64,000 nt of DNA, from positions 1-64,000 of the forward strand of contig JADCGX010000130.1 in the NCBI GenBank assembly GCA_020248785.1. The letters run 5' to 3'. Positions 39,755-48,692 of the stretch are shown here, piece by piece. The translations under genes and the position numbers were made by a program. Source of the DNA: Burkholderiales bacterium (GTDB lineage: Bacteria; Pseudomonadota; Gammaproteobacteria; Burkholderiales; Burkholderiaceae_F). Numbering within the stretch: position 1 is the stretch's first letter; each line of letters starts with the position of its first letter. The notes under the pieces were generated by a model that saw nothing but the letters and a program-made list of their open reading frames with translations, was not told the origin of the DNA and made no database searches.

Positions 39755-42556
39755 ATGACCCACGCCGACACCGCCCTGCGCGATGACATCCGCCTGCTCG
39801 GGCGCCTTCTGGGCGACGTGCTGCGCCACTACGAGGGCGCTGCGATGTTCGAGACGATCGAGACCATCCGCCAGACCTCGGCGCGCTTCCGCCGCGACGG
39901 CAACCCGGCCGATGCACGCACGCTCGATCGCCAGCTCAAGAAGCTGGACCGGGATGCGACGGTCAGCGTGGTGCGCGCCTTTTCGTACTTTTCGCATCTG
40001 GCCAACCTGGCCGAGGACCAGCAGCAGATCCGCAACCTGCGGCGCGCCCGGCTGCAGGGCGAGCCGCTGCGGGGCAGCCTGGCGCAGACGGTGGAGTTGC
40101 TCGGCAGCCGCGCCGTCACGGCCGCGCGCACGCGCGAGCTGCTCGCACAGGCCTGCCTGGTGCCGGTGCTGACCGCGCACCCGACCGAGGTGCAGCGCAA
40201 GAGCATCCTGGACACCGAGCGCGAGATCGCGCAGTTGCTCGATGACAGCGCGCGCCATGACCTGGCCGACGACGAGCGCACTGCGCGCCTGGCAGCCCTG
40301 GTGGCCACGCTCTGGCAAACGCGCATGCTGCGTCCGGAAAAGCTGACGGTCGCCGACGAGATCGACAACGCGCTGTCGTACTGGCATGCCACCTTCCTGC
40401 GCCAGCTGCCCGCACTCTATGGCGATCTGGCGCAGCGGCTGGGCGGCGAGGTGCTGGCGGCGCGCTCCACGCGTGGTGGTGGCAGCAGCGCTGCGGCAAA
40501 GCCCGCGCTGCCATTTCTGCGCATGGGCAGCTGGATCGGCGGCGACCGCGACGGGCATCCGCACGTCAGCGCGCAGACCATGCGCGGGGCGCTGGCCGCA
40601 CAGTCGGCTACGGTGCTCGGGCACTACCTGCACGAGGTCCATCTGCTGGGCGGCGAGCTGTCGATGTCGGCCATGCTCCGGCCGGTCGATGCGGCGCTGG
40701 CGCGGCTGGCCGAGGCCAGCGCCGATCCATCGGCCCAACGCGCCGACGAGCCGTATCGCCGTGCGCTCACTGGCGTGTACGCGCGGCTGCACGCCACCGC
40801 GCACGCGCTCGGGTTGGCGCTGCGCGCGCGCCCGCCGCTGGCTGACGCCGCGCCGTACGCAAACGCCGCCGAGTTCGAGGCGGATCTCATGATTGTCGCG
40901 CAGTCGCTCGCCAAGGGCGGCAATGATGCGATTGCGGCGCATCGGCTGCACCCCCTGCAGCGTGCGGTGCGGGTGTTCGGCTTTCACGGCGCCACGCTGG
41001 ACCTGCGGCAAAGCTCAGACGTGTTCGAGTCCGTGGTCACTGAGCTTCTCGCCGCCGCCGAGGTCTGCCCGGACTACCGCCGGCTGTCGGAGACAGAACG
41101 CCTGCGGCTGTTGATCCATGAGCTGGCGCACGCGCGACCGCTGCTCTCGGCACATCTTCGGTACTCGGAGCGCACGCGCCGCGAGCTCGCCGTGTTCGAC
41201 GCCGCGCGCGAGCTGCGCGCCGTCTTCGGCCCGGCGGCGATCGACAAGCACATCGTCTCGCATACCGAGAGCCTGAGCGACCTGCTCGAGGTGGCACTGC
41301 TGCAGAAGGAGACCGGGCTCCTGGCCGGCGACGAGGTGCGGCGCTGCGCGCTGATGATCGTGCCGCTGTTCGAGACCATCGAGGACCTGGCCAATGCGCC
41401 GCAGATCATGCAGGAGTGGCTGCAGCACCCCGGGCTGCGGCACCTGTTGATCCCACCCGACGAGGAACTGCGCGGCGGCCCGCCGCTGCAGGAGGTCATG
41501 CTCGGCTACTCCGACAGCAACAAGGACGGCGGCTTTCTCGCCTCCAACTGGGCGCTGTATCAGGCCACCCAGCGCCTGCGCGACGTGTTCGACGAGCACG
41601 GCGTGCAGTTGCGCCTGTTCCACGGCCGCGGCGGCAGCGTCGGGCGCGGCGGCGGGCCGAGCTTCGACGCGATCCTCGCGCAGCCGCCGGGCAGCGTGCG
41701 CGGCCAGCTGCGCCTGACTGAGCAGGGCGAGATCATCCGCGCCAGGTACGCTGACCCGCGCATCGGTCGCCATCATCTGGAACTGCTGGTCTCGGCGCTG
41801 TTGCAGGCTTCGCTCGTCACGGTGCGCGCAATCCCGCGCCAGGCCGAGTTCGAAGCGGCGCTGCACGAGATCGCGGGCCACGCGTATCGAGCCTATCGCA
41901 GCCTGGTATACGAGACCGAGGGCTTCGCCGAGTTTTTCTTCAGCGCCACGCCGATCGCCGAGATCATGGAGCTGAACATCGGCAGCAGGCCGGCGACGCG
42001 GAAAGCCACCGGCCGCATCGAGGACCTGCGCGCGATTCCCTGGGTGTTCAGCTGGGGCCAGTGCCGCATCCTGCTGCCCGGCTGGTATGGATTTGGCAGC
42101 GCCATCGAGGCCTACGTGAGTGCCGCAGGTCCGGCCTCGGCCAAGCGCGCGCGGCTGCAGTTGCTGCGCGACATGGCGCGCGAGTGGCCGTTTTTCCGCG
42201 CGCTCACCAGCAACATGGAGATGGTGCTGGCCAAGGCGGATCTCGCCATTGGCGGCCGCTACATGCAGCTGTCCAGCGACAAGGCGCAGGCGAGCGCGAT
42301 TTACGCCAGCATCCGCAACGAGTACAAGCTCACGCTCAAGCACTGGCTGGCCATCAGCGGCCAGCGCAGCCTGCTGGAGGGCAACCCGGAGCTGGCCCGC
42401 AACCTCAAGAACCGCCTGCCTTACCTTGACCCGCTCAACCATCTGCAGGTGGAACTGATCAAGCGCCATCGTGAGGGCGCCAACGATGAGCGCGTCAAGC
42501 GCGGCATCCACTTGACGATCAATGGCGTATCTGCCGGACTGCGCAATACTGGCTGA
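39755..42556 (+). CDS. ppc: phosphoenolpyruvate carboxylase
   Basis: A 933-residue PEP carboxylase; it fixes HCO3- onto PEP to give oxaloacetate. Catalytic motifs: TAHPTEVQRKS (His), SWIGGDRDGHPHVSAQTMR, LRLFHGRGGSVGRGGGPS, and GYSDSNKDGGFLASNWALYQ. The C-terminus ends SAGLRNTG, the universal C-terminal NTG of PEPC. It uses bicarbonate, the substrate supplied by the SbtA-like permease elsewhere in this window. Divergent from hemC with a 172-bp gap. Confidence 0.97.
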   Translation: MTHADTALRDDIRLLGRLLGDVLRHYEGAAMFETIETIRQTSARFRRDGNPADARTLDRQLKKLDRDATVSVVRAFSYFSHLANLAEDQQQIRNLRRARLQGEPLRGSLAQTVELLGSRAVTAARTRELLAQACLVPVLTAHPTEVQRKSILDTEREIAQLLDDSARHDLADDERTARLAALVATLWQTRMLRPEKLTVADEIDNALSYWHATFLRQLPALYGDLAQRLGGEVLAARSTRGGGSSAAAKPALPFLRMGSWIGGDRDGHPHVSAQTMRGALAAQSATVLGHYLHEVHLLGGELSMSAMLRPVDAALARLAEASADPSAQRADEPYRRALTGVYARLHATAHALGLALRARPPLADAAPYANAAEFEADLMIVAQSLAKGGNDAIAAHRLHPLQRAVRVFGFHGATLDLRQSSDVFESVVTELLAAAEVCPDYRRLSETERLRLLIHELAHARPLLSAHLRYSERTRRELAVFDAARELRAVFGPAAIDKHIVSHTESLSDLLEVALLQKETGLLAGDEVRRCALMIVPLFETIEDLANAPQIMQEWLQHPGLRHLLIPPDEELRGGPPLQEVMLGYSDSNKDGGFLASNWALYQATQRLRDVFDEHGVQLRLFHGRGGSVGRGGGPSFDAILAQPPGSVRGQLRLTEQGEIIRARYADPRIGRHHLELLVSALLQASLVTVRAIPRQAEFEAALHEIAGHAYRAYRSLVYETEGFAEFFFSATPIAEIMELNIGSRPATRKATGRIEDLRAIPWVFSWGQCRILLPGWYGFGSAIEAYVSAAGPASAKRARLQLLRDMAREWPFFRALTSNMEMVLAKADLAIGGRYMQLSSDKAQASAIYASIRNEYKLTLKHWLAISGQRSLLEGNPELARNLKNRLPYLDPLNHLQVELIKRHREGANDERVKRGIHLTINGVSAGLRNTG

Positions 42557-42674
42557 TGGGCAGGCATCATCGCGACCGGCCCCAATCGGACCAGTGATGC
42601 CAGCCCAGTTCGGCAGCAGCATTCATTCACGCGCACGCGCAGACTCACCCATGCTGGTCTAAATCCGCGCCAAG

Positions 42675-43883
42675 ATGACCGAGACCACGACCGACGCCGA
42701 CGCGCGCCGGGCTGACGCACGCACGCTCGCCGCCCTGCTGCGCACGGTGCGGGCGCAAACGCTGGCGATCTTTGCCGACTACGCCCGGGCCATCCCCACG
42801 CTCACCGTGCCGTTCGAACCCGAGCTGAATCCACCGCTGTGGGAACTCGGGCATGTGGGCTGGTTCCCGGAGTTCTGGACCGTGCGCAACAGCGCTTGGC
42901 GCCACGGCGCAGCCGCGGACCCGGCGGCGCCACGCTCACCACCGCGCCTGCCCGGTGCCGATGCGCTGTACAACTCCAGCACCGTGCCGCATGCGCAGCG
43001 CTGGTCGCTCACCCTGCCAAGCGCTGATGACACACACGCCTTGCTGGCGCGCCAGCTCGACGACACGCTGCGGTTGCTGACGCAGGCCGGGCCGGACGAC
43101 GACAGCCTGTATTTCTTCCGCCTGGCGCTGCTGCACGAGGCGATGCACGTCGAGGCGGCGATCTACATGGCACAGGCGCTCGGCGTCGCCTTGCGCATTG
43201 CTGGGCGGCAACCGAATCCACTACCGGCGCCCAAAGTGCTCACGCTCGGCGCGCAGAGTGTTGTCCTCGGCAGCGCGGCCACCGGCTTCGCGTTCGACAA
43301 TGAAGTGCCCGCACGCAGCGTGGCGCTCGACGCCTTTCGCATCGACGCCCAACCGCTGCGCTGGCGCGAGTACCTGCCGTTCGTCGAGGCAGGCTGCTAT
43401 GCACACGCCCAGTTGTGGACGCCGGCCGGGCAGCGGTGGCTGCGCCAGCACGCGCCGCAAGCGCCACGCTTCCTGCGCCGCGCGGGCAGTGGCTGGCAGC
43501 AGCAACGCTTGGGTCAATGGGAGCCGCTGGACCTCGACGACGCCGCCAGTCACTTGACCTGTCACGAGGCCGAAGCCTGGTGTGCGTGGGCTGGCCGCCG
43601 CCTGCCCAGCGAGGCCGAATGGGAGTGCGCGGCGCGCACCGCCGGCCCCGCATTCCACTGGGGCGAGGTCTGGGAGTGGACCAGCAGCACCTTCGCGCCA
43701 TATCCGGGTTTCGTGGCACATCCGTACCGCGACTACTCTAAGCCGTGGTTCGGCACACGCCGCACACTGCGCGGCGCCAGCAGCATGACGAGCGCGGTCA
43801 TGCGCAGCCCGAGCTACCGCAACTTCTTCCCGCCAGAGCGCAACGACATCGAGGCCGGGTTCCGCACCTGCGCGCTCGATTGA
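42675..43883 (+). CDS. EgtB/SenA-type nonheme-iron C-S (or C-Se) bond-forming oxidase
   Basis: A 402-residue two-domain enzyme: an N-terminal DinB-like domain and a C-terminal FGE/sulfatase-modifying-factor domain. Iron ligands are expected in the H-x3-H-x-E motif LLHEAMHVEAAIYMAQALG and in WELGHVGWFPEFW. The FGE part has WCAWAGRRLPSEAEWECAAR, WEWTSSTFAPYPGF and the end RNFFPPERNDIEAGFRTCAL. These details (NPPLWELGHVGWF, YNSSTVPHA, the GFRTC end) fit the EgtB-related subgroup that includes selenoneine synthase SenA, rather than mycobacterial EgtB. The next gene, 43 bp on, is egtD, which makes the hercynine substrate. No senB or senC gene is adjacent, so sulfur or selenium as partner is open. 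Confidence 0.8.
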   Translation: MTETTTDADARRADARTLAALLRTVRAQTLAIFADYARAIPTLTVPFEPELNPPLWELGHVGWFPEFWTVRNSAWRHGAAADPAAPRSPPRLPGADALYNSSTVPHAQRWSLTLPSADDTHALLARQLDDTLRLLTQAGPDDDSLYFFRLALLHEAMHVEAAIYMAQALGVALRIAGRQPNPLPAPKVLTLGAQSVVLGSAATGFAFDNEVPARSVALDAFRIDAQPLRWREYLPFVEAGCYAHAQLWTPAGQRWLRQHAPQAPRFLRRAGSGWQQQRLGQWEPLDLDDAASHLTCHEAEAWCAWAGRRLPSEAEWECAARTAGPAFHWGEVWEWTSSTFAPYPGFVAHPYRDYSKPWFGTRRTLRGASSMTSAVMRSPSYRNFFPPERNDIEAGFRTCALD

Positions 43884-43926
43884 TGGATCATGCGCGAACT
43901 GCGGCCCACCACAAATCAACCACCCC

Positions 43927-44898
43927 ATGAACGCACCTGAACGCGCCACCGAGCGGCGTGCACTCGACCCTGTGCTGCAGCAGGCAATCGACGGCCTGAG
44001 CCAGCCGCAGAAGCGGCTGCCGGCTGCCCTGTTCTACGACGACGCCGGCACTGAGCTTTTCCAGCGCATCAGTGCGCTGCCCGAGTACTACCTGACCCGG
44101 GTCGAGCACGCGCTGCTGGACGCGCGGAGCGACGCGCTCGCTGCCTTGCTCGCACCGACATCCGCGCGGCTCTCGATGGTGGAGCTGGGCAGCGGCGACG
44201 GCAGCAAGACGGCGCTGATCGCCGGCGCGCTGCTGCGGCGAAGCGTCGGGCTGAGCTACTTCCCGATCGACACCGCGCAGCTCGCGCTTCAGCAGCTGGC
44301 CACGCGCTTTGCACGCGAGCTGGCCGCCGTGCGCGTGCAGCCCGTGCACGGCGACTACTTTGACCACTGGCCGGTGCTGCCGGGCGATCACGCGCAAGCG
44401 GCGCTGATGCTCGGCAGCAACCTCGGCAACTACAGCACGTCGGAGGCCATCGCACTGCTGTCGGCCGTTCGAGCGCGTATGCGCGCGGGCGACCGGCTGG
44501 TCCTGGGGCTCGATCTCATGAAGGATCCACAGGTCATCCTTGACGCCTACGACGACACAGCCGGCGTCACGGCGCAGTTCAACCTGAATCTGCTAACCCG
44601 ACTGAACCGCGAGCTCGGCATGAACTTCGACCTCGCCCGCTTTCGCCACTACCCGTGCTACTCGCCGCTCGACGGCACCGCGCGCAGCTTTCTCGTCAGC
44701 AGCGTGCGCCAGGTGGTCCACAGCACCGTGCTCGACCGCAGCCTTGCCTTTGCAGAGGGCGAGACCATCTACACCGAGCAGTCGCAGAAGTACGACCGCG
44801 CGATGATCGAGCAGCTCGCAACTGGCAGCGGCTTTGCGGTGGTTGGCGAACTCACGGACGCGCGGCGCTGGTATGCCCTGAGCGTGTGGCGGGCCTAG
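43927..44898 (+). CDS. egtD: EgtD, L-histidine N-alpha-trimethyltransferase
   Basis: A 323-residue SAM methyltransferase that converts histidine to hercynine, the precursor of ergothioneine or selenoneine. Family motifs: LPAALFYDDAGTELFQRISA, LPEYYLTRVEHALL, SAM loop MVELGSGDGSKTALI, and the histidine-binding region RAGDRLVLGLDLMKDPQVIL with FAEGETIYTEQSQKY. Operon with the EgtB/SenA-type gene. Confidence 0.95.
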   Translation: MNAPERATERRALDPVLQQAIDGLSQPQKRLPAALFYDDAGTELFQRISALPEYYLTRVEHALLDARSDALAALLAPTSARLSMVELGSGDGSKTALIAGALLRRSVGLSYFPIDTAQLALQQLATRFARELAAVRVQPVHGDYFDHWPVLPGDHAQAALMLGSNLGNYSTSEAIALLSAVRARMRAGDRLVLGLDLMKDPQVILDAYDDTAGVTAQFNLNLLTRLNRELGMNFDLARFRHYPCYSPLDGTARSFLVSSVRQVVHSTVLDRSLAFAEGETIYTEQSQKYDRAMIEQLATGSGFAVVGELTDARRWYALSVWRA

Positions 44899-45004
44899 GC
44901 GCCTGCCGTCGACCTGCTCGGGGCGTCAAGCTGCGACGAACGACCGCAACCTCGCCTGGCAGGTCATGGCAGCGCAGTTCCGCCTGCGCAGCCGGCCTCA
45001 CACC

Positions 45005-45310
45005 TCAGCGTGGCCGGTCCGCGTCTGGCAGGTGGTAGGCGTCGGCGACGTAAGCCGGTCCCTTGGCGATCCAGACGATCGCGCACAACAACGCAACGGT
45101 GCCCACTGCGGTCCAATGCAAAACGAGCACGCTGATGACCGCGATGTGGATCATGGTCACCTGCTTGGCGTCGCCACCGATCAGGCTCGCCAGCAGGCTG
45201 ACGGCCAGCGGCAAGGCCGTGCCAATGACAGCCACGCGCGGAAGATGCCGCAAGACCGTCCACTCAAGGCCTGCGCGTGCTCGTCGAAAGCCTGGCAGCT
45301 TGTTGAGCAT
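45005..45310 (-). CDS. small membrane protein of unknown function
   Basis: 101 residues starting MLNKLPGFRRARAGLEWTVL. Two hydrophobic helices (VAVIGTALPLAVSLLASLIG, HIAVISVLVLHWTAVGTVAL) are followed by CAIVWIAKGPAYVADAYHLP. No family recognised with certainty. It begins 2 bp after the DCC-family gene stop, so it is likely co-transcribed with it; a shared role is possible but not shown. Confidence 0.65.
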   Translation of the reverse strand: MLNKLPGFRRARAGLEWTVLRHLPRVAVIGTALPLAVSLLASLIGGDAKQVTMIHIAVISVLVLHWTAVGTVALLCAIVWIAKGPAYVADAYHLPDADRPR

Positions 45311-45312
45311 GC

Positions 45313-45675
45313 TTACCTCGGCTGGCGCCACAAGCGGCGGGCGCGGAGGAAGCCGCGGTAGACGACTTCCGTGAACCATAGAACGGGGCGGTAGGAGGCC
45401 ACGCGCCCCAGCGCGGCGTAGGCAGGCAGCCGCGACCAGATTGCAGCAAAGGCCGCAGCCCCGGAGACCAGCGTTCCGTCCACGCGGCGGACGTGCAGCC
45501 GGCCAAGCGCCTGACTGCGATCGAGGTCCGGGCCAAGCGACGGTTCGTCGCACAGCGACGCATCCACCCACGCGATCTGCTGGCTGCCAGGCAGGCGATG
45601 ATAGTGTGCGATCTCGCGTCGGCACAGGGGGCACGCCCCATCGAAATAGACGGTGCAGGTGGGAGGGCAGGTCAT
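45313..45675 (-). CDS. DCC-family (DUF393) thiol-disulfide oxidoreductase-like protein
   Basis: A 120-residue thioredoxin-like protein with the N-terminal CxxC of the DCC family in YFDGACPLCRREIAHY. Further family features are IAWVDASLCDEP and LHVRRVDGTLVSGAAAFAAI, and it ends RGFLRARRLW. Members are presumed redox proteins; no partner is known. The ATG at 45675 (MTCPPTCTVYFDGA) is preferred over an upstream extension. Confidence 0.82.
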   Translation of the reverse strand: MTCPPTCTVYFDGACPLCRREIAHYHRLPGSQQIAWVDASLCDEPSLGPDLDRSQALGRLHVRRVDGTLVSGAAAFAAIWSRLPAYAALGRVASYRPVLWFTEVVYRGFLRARRLWRQPR

Positions 45676-45780
45676 CGTTCGATCCGATGCAATTGGCGCC
45701 GACGCTGAGACGCATAAGCGCCGGACAAGTTGCACCTGTCTCGTGTCCAACCTGGCCTTGTCACGGACCGAAAGCCGCGC

Positions 45781-46350
45781 CTAGCGCGACTTCATCGACG
45801 CCTTCAGGCTTTCGAGGTCGACGAACTCGAAGTCCAGCGCGCCGAGGTCCTCCTTCTCCTGCTTGCGGCGGCCGGTAAAGAACTTCTTGAGCTCGGTCTG
45901 CACGCGCGGCTCGGACAAGCCTTTCTCCGGATTGCACAGCACGAGGTTGGCCCACTTGGCGGGGCCACCGGCAAACAGCTGCGGCACGTCGTCGAGGACA
46001 AGGTAGTCGGTGACCTTCGGGCCCATCATCTCCAGCCACTTCACGATGGCCGCATCGCGCGACAGCGTGGCAAAGCCCACCGTGCCAAGAAACCACCGGT
46101 CGAGCTCTGGAATCATGCGTCGAATCTCGTCGTCGCGGAAGTTCGAGCGCCAGGAGCTGTGCACGACCAGACGCACCGTGTCGGTGTCGTGCGCGCTGGC
46201 CATGGCGCTAGCAAGCTGCCTTGTGAAGACGAACAAGCCTTTGGCGCGCAGTTCGGCATTGCTCGACTCCTTGACGGAGGAGCGCGTCAGGTCGGCGGCA
46301 GCCGACGCAGGGTGAAGCACGCCGTCGAAATCAGTGAAAACAACACGCAC
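45781..46350 (-). CDS. HAD-superfamily protein (RNA-repair-associated HAD type)
   Basis: A 189-residue protein with HAD motif I VVFTDFDGVLHPAS, motif II-like LVVHSSWRS, and an acidic motif DYLVLDDVPQLF. This set matches the HAD domain that also occurs in multidomain Swiss-Army-Knife RNA repair proteins. A phosphatase or nucleotidase activity is likely, substrate unknown. The start is GTG at 46350 (MRVVFTDFDG); a TTG three codons earlier is less likely. Confidence 0.7.
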   Translation of the reverse strand: MRVVFTDFDGVLHPASAAADLTRSSVKESSNAELRAKGLFVFTRQLASAMASAHDTDTVRLVVHSSWRSNFRDDEIRRMIPELDRWFLGTVGFATLSRDAAIVKWLEMMGPKVTDYLVLDDVPQLFAGGPAKWANLVLCNPEKGLSEPRVQTELKKFFTGRRKQEKEDLGALDFEFVDLESLKASMKSR

Positions 46351-46782
46351 GGTGAGCAACGAAAGAATGGGTTAGCCGCGACCATCGCAAACGAGCGGCA
46401 CGCCGACGGTCCATACGACCGCCAGAAGGAGGAGCGAGGCAAGGTTCAGGCACGCAGCCACACTTTTAGCACGCGTCTACACCGTGGAGTCCACGGAAAT
46501 CGCCTTTTTTTTGCCGCTGCCTTGGCCTTCTTGAATGCGGCACGCGGCGCCGGGGGCGTTGCGCAGGACACGGAGCGCGTGACGTCCTGGCCGGCGCTTC
46601 TAAGCGACGCGCGGTCGCGACGTTTCCCCGCAGCACTTCTCCGCATTGGCGACACACTATGCCGCCGGGCATTTGCGGCAGGCATCCCGGCGAGACATTT
46701 GGACCCGCGGCGGTTGCTACGATCGGCGCAGCGTCACGAAAGAGTTGGCGATCAGCACGAGCGTTGCCGCCAAGCGCGCGAA
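46351..46782. other. intergenic region, no gene recognised
   Basis: 432 bp between the HAD gene and the 15-bp repeat array. A minus-strand reading with KKAKAAAKKRRF has the look of a basic tail but no start or body. An 8-T run is at about 46504-46511. A promoter for the downstream DUF2238 gene may lie here; none is clear. Confidence 0.45.
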
Positions 46783-46827
46783 ACATGGCGCATGTCTACA
46801 TGGCGCATGTCTTCATGGCGCATGTCT
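46783..46827. repeat. three tandem 15-bp repeats upstream of the DUF2238 gene
   Basis: ACATGGCGCATGTCT at 46783-46797 and 46798-46812, then TCATGGCGCATGTCT at 46813-46827. The unit is in frame with itself (15 = 5 codons) and encodes MAHV plus one variable residue. GCATG/CATGC-type self-complementarity within each unit could give short hairpins. Confidence 0.95.
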
Positions 46828-46853
46828 GCTCCAACATGATGAGGACACGATAG
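46785..46853 (+). CDS. candidate leader peptide with three MAHV repeats
   Basis: A 22-codon reading MAHVYMAHVFMAHVCSNMMR-TR ends in TAG six bases before the ATG of the DUF2238 gene (46860). Its last codons carry TGAGGA, the likely Shine-Dalgarno of that gene, so translation of the two would be coupled. No good ribosome-binding site precedes the first ATG, and each repeat offers another ATG. Real expression is unproven. Confidence 0.3.
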   Translation: MAHVYMAHVFMAHVCSNMMRTR

Positions 46854-46859
46854 CCCTGC

Positions 46860-47510
46860 ATGCGCTCCACCGACAGCCCACCCCGCCCACCTCGCAGCGC
46901 TGCACTTCTCCTTGGCGCCACCATGGTCATGCTCGCTGGGCTCGTCTGGTCCGGCTGGCGACCGTATGACCGCGTGACCTGGCTGCTCGAAGTGGCGCCC
47001 GTGATCATCGTGCTGCCCATCCTCTGGGTCACGCGGCGCAGCTATCCACTCACCCCGCTGCTGCTGGTGCTCATCACGGTGCATGCGTGCGTGTTGATGC
47101 TCGGCGGCGCATACACCTATGCACGCGTGCCGCTCGGCTTCGCGATGCAGGAGTGGTGGCAATTGAGCCGCAATCCGTACGACAAGATCGGACACTTTGC
47201 GCAGGGCTTCGTCCCCGCCATCGCGGCGCGCGAGATCCTGCTGCGCGGAGCCTGTGTGCGGGGCCGCAAGATGCTGGCGTTCTTGGTCGTGTGTTTCGTG
47301 CTGGCCGTCAGCGCCAGCTACGAGCTGATCGAGTGGGCGGCAGCGCTGGCGCTTGGTCAGGGCGCCGAGGAGTTCCTGGGTACGCAAGGCGATCCGTGGG
47401 ACACGCAATCCGACATGTTCCTGGCGCTGATCGGCGCCGTAAGCGCGCTGGCGCTGCTCTCGGCGCCGCATGACCGGCAACTCGCGGCGCTGAACAGGGC
47501 CGCGCGCTGA
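46860..47510 (+). CDS. DUF2238 (YjdF-like) inner-membrane protein
   Basis: A 216-residue protein with six predicted helices (AALLLGATMVMLAGLVWSG, LLEVAPVIIVLPILWVT, LAFLVVCFVLAVSASYELIE). The family motif is NPYDKIGHFAQGFVPAIAAR, with YELIEWAAALALGQGAEEFL and TQGDPWDTQSDMFLALIGA. These conserved acidic and His residues are probably metal- or substrate-binding. Function unknown. Confidence 0.85.
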   Translation: MRSTDSPPRPPRSAALLLGATMVMLAGLVWSGWRPYDRVTWLLEVAPVIIVLPILWVTRRSYPLTPLLLVLITVHACVLMLGGAYTYARVPLGFAMQEWWQLSRNPYDKIGHFAQGFVPAIAAREILLRGACVRGRKMLAFLVVCFVLAVSASYELIEWAAALALGQGAEEFLGTQGDPWDTQSDMFLALIGAVSALALLSAPHDRQLAALNRAAR

Positions 47511-47936
47511 ACCTAGGCCGCGCCACGGCTGCGCACGAGCGGGGCCCTGGTCCTGCACGAGCGCGCGCCGGGCTGTTGTGGTCGACAGCGCCGGTAAACG
47601 CGCCTCGCCGAGCATCACCTCCGCCGTCTCCAAGCGCTCAAGGCGTGGCGCGACAGGCCTGTAGTGCACGGGGCCGTCCGACCGCCGACGTGCCAGGATC
47701 TCAATTTGAAACAGCGCTGAAACAGCGGCGCCAGCATCTCCGAACCGGTCGCGGCGGGCAGGCCAGTGGCGCGGGCGATGTTGCCCACGCCGCACTCGCC
47801 GGCAAGTCGCGTCGTCAGCGCTTTGAACCGAGTGGGATCGCCACGCAGCTTAACTTGGCGCGCGGGCTTTTCGTCGCTCGAGTCTCGTGGTGCGACGTCT
47901 GGCGATGCCCTCAACGCCGCAGCCGTCCGCTTGGCC
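47511..47936. other. intergenic region with possible degenerate coding sequence
   Basis: 426 bp between the DUF2238 gene and the convergent cobA. On the minus strand two frames contain protein-like pieces (GEVMLGEA-type and VHYRPVAPRLERLETAEV), but neither has a start, a known family or continuity. Probably a decayed gene or a cobA 3' region; nothing can be assigned. Confidence 0.35.
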
Positions 47937-48692
47937 TCAGGCCACTGCCCGACCGGGGTCACGGGCGCCGATCGTGTCGCCAGCGACCTGCGCCAAAGCC
48001 TTTCCAAGGAGCAGGAGCACGGGGCCGTCGCCGCCCTCGCGCGCCTGGGCCAGCGCCAGCGTTGCCGCGGTTCCCAGCGTGCCGACCCAACGCCGCTCCC
48101 GCGCTGTGCTCACGGCCTCGATCAGCACCAGCGGGGTTGCCCCGCTGTGCCCCCCGTCCATCAGGCGTTGCGCGGTCTCGGCCACTTGGTGGCCGGCCAT
48201 GTAGATGGCGAGCGTATCGCTGCTGCCGTGCGCTTGCCTTGACGTGCCCGGCGCCTGGCGCAGAGTCACGAAGCGCACGCCACGCGCCACGCCCCGCTGG
48301 GTCAGCGACGCCTGCAGCGCGGCGGCGGCGGCACAGGCTGCCGTCACGCCCGGGACGATCTCGAACGCAAGGCCGGCCGAGCGCAGTGCTGTCATTTCTT
48401 CGTCCAGCCGCCCAAACAGGCCGGGGTCGCCACCCTTCAGCCGCACCACGCAGGCATGATGCCGCGCGGCCGTGACCAACATCCTGTTGATGAAGCGCTG
48501 TGCGGTCGATGGTCGGTGCGCGCGCTTGCCGACGTTCACCAGCCGCGCCCGGCGCGCCAGCGCGAGCACCTCGGTACCCACGAGCGCGTCATGCAGCACC
48601 ACGTCAGCGACATTCAAAAGGCGCGCCGCTTTCAGCGTCAAAAGCTCAGGATCGCCCGGACCGGCGCCGACGATGTAGACGCCGACCGTCAC
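47937..48692 (-). CDS. cobA: uroporphyrinogen-III C-methyltransferase (SUMT)
   Basis: A 251-residue SUMT that methylates uroporphyrinogen III to precorrin-2, the first step to siroheme. Motifs: GVYIVGAGPGDPELLTLKAA, VVLHDALVG, VRLKGGDPGLFGRLDEEMTA and FEIVPGVTAACAAAAALQAS. The GTG start overlaps the cysN stop by 4 bp (GTGA), so it is translated with the sulfate operon whose sulfite reductase needs siroheme. The dehydrogenase/ferrochelatase half of CysG is absent here. Confidence 0.95.
   Translation of the reverse strand: MTVGVYIVGAGPGDPELLTLKAARLLNVADVVLHDALVGTEVLALARRARLVNVGKRAHRPSTAQRFINRMLVTAARHHACVVRLKGGDPGLFGRLDEEMTALRSAGLAFEIVPGVTAACAAAAALQASLTQRGVARGVRFVTLRQAPGTSRQAHGSSDTLAIYMAGHQVAETAQRLMDGGHSGATPLVLIEAVSTARERRWVGTLGTAATLALAQAREGGDGPVLLLLGKALAQVAGDTIGARDPGRAVA

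Noticed and set aside
41015..42622. Minus-strand frame opposite ppc (535 codons)
   Set aside because: Shadow of ppc; His/Arg/Gln-rich composition, no known domain.
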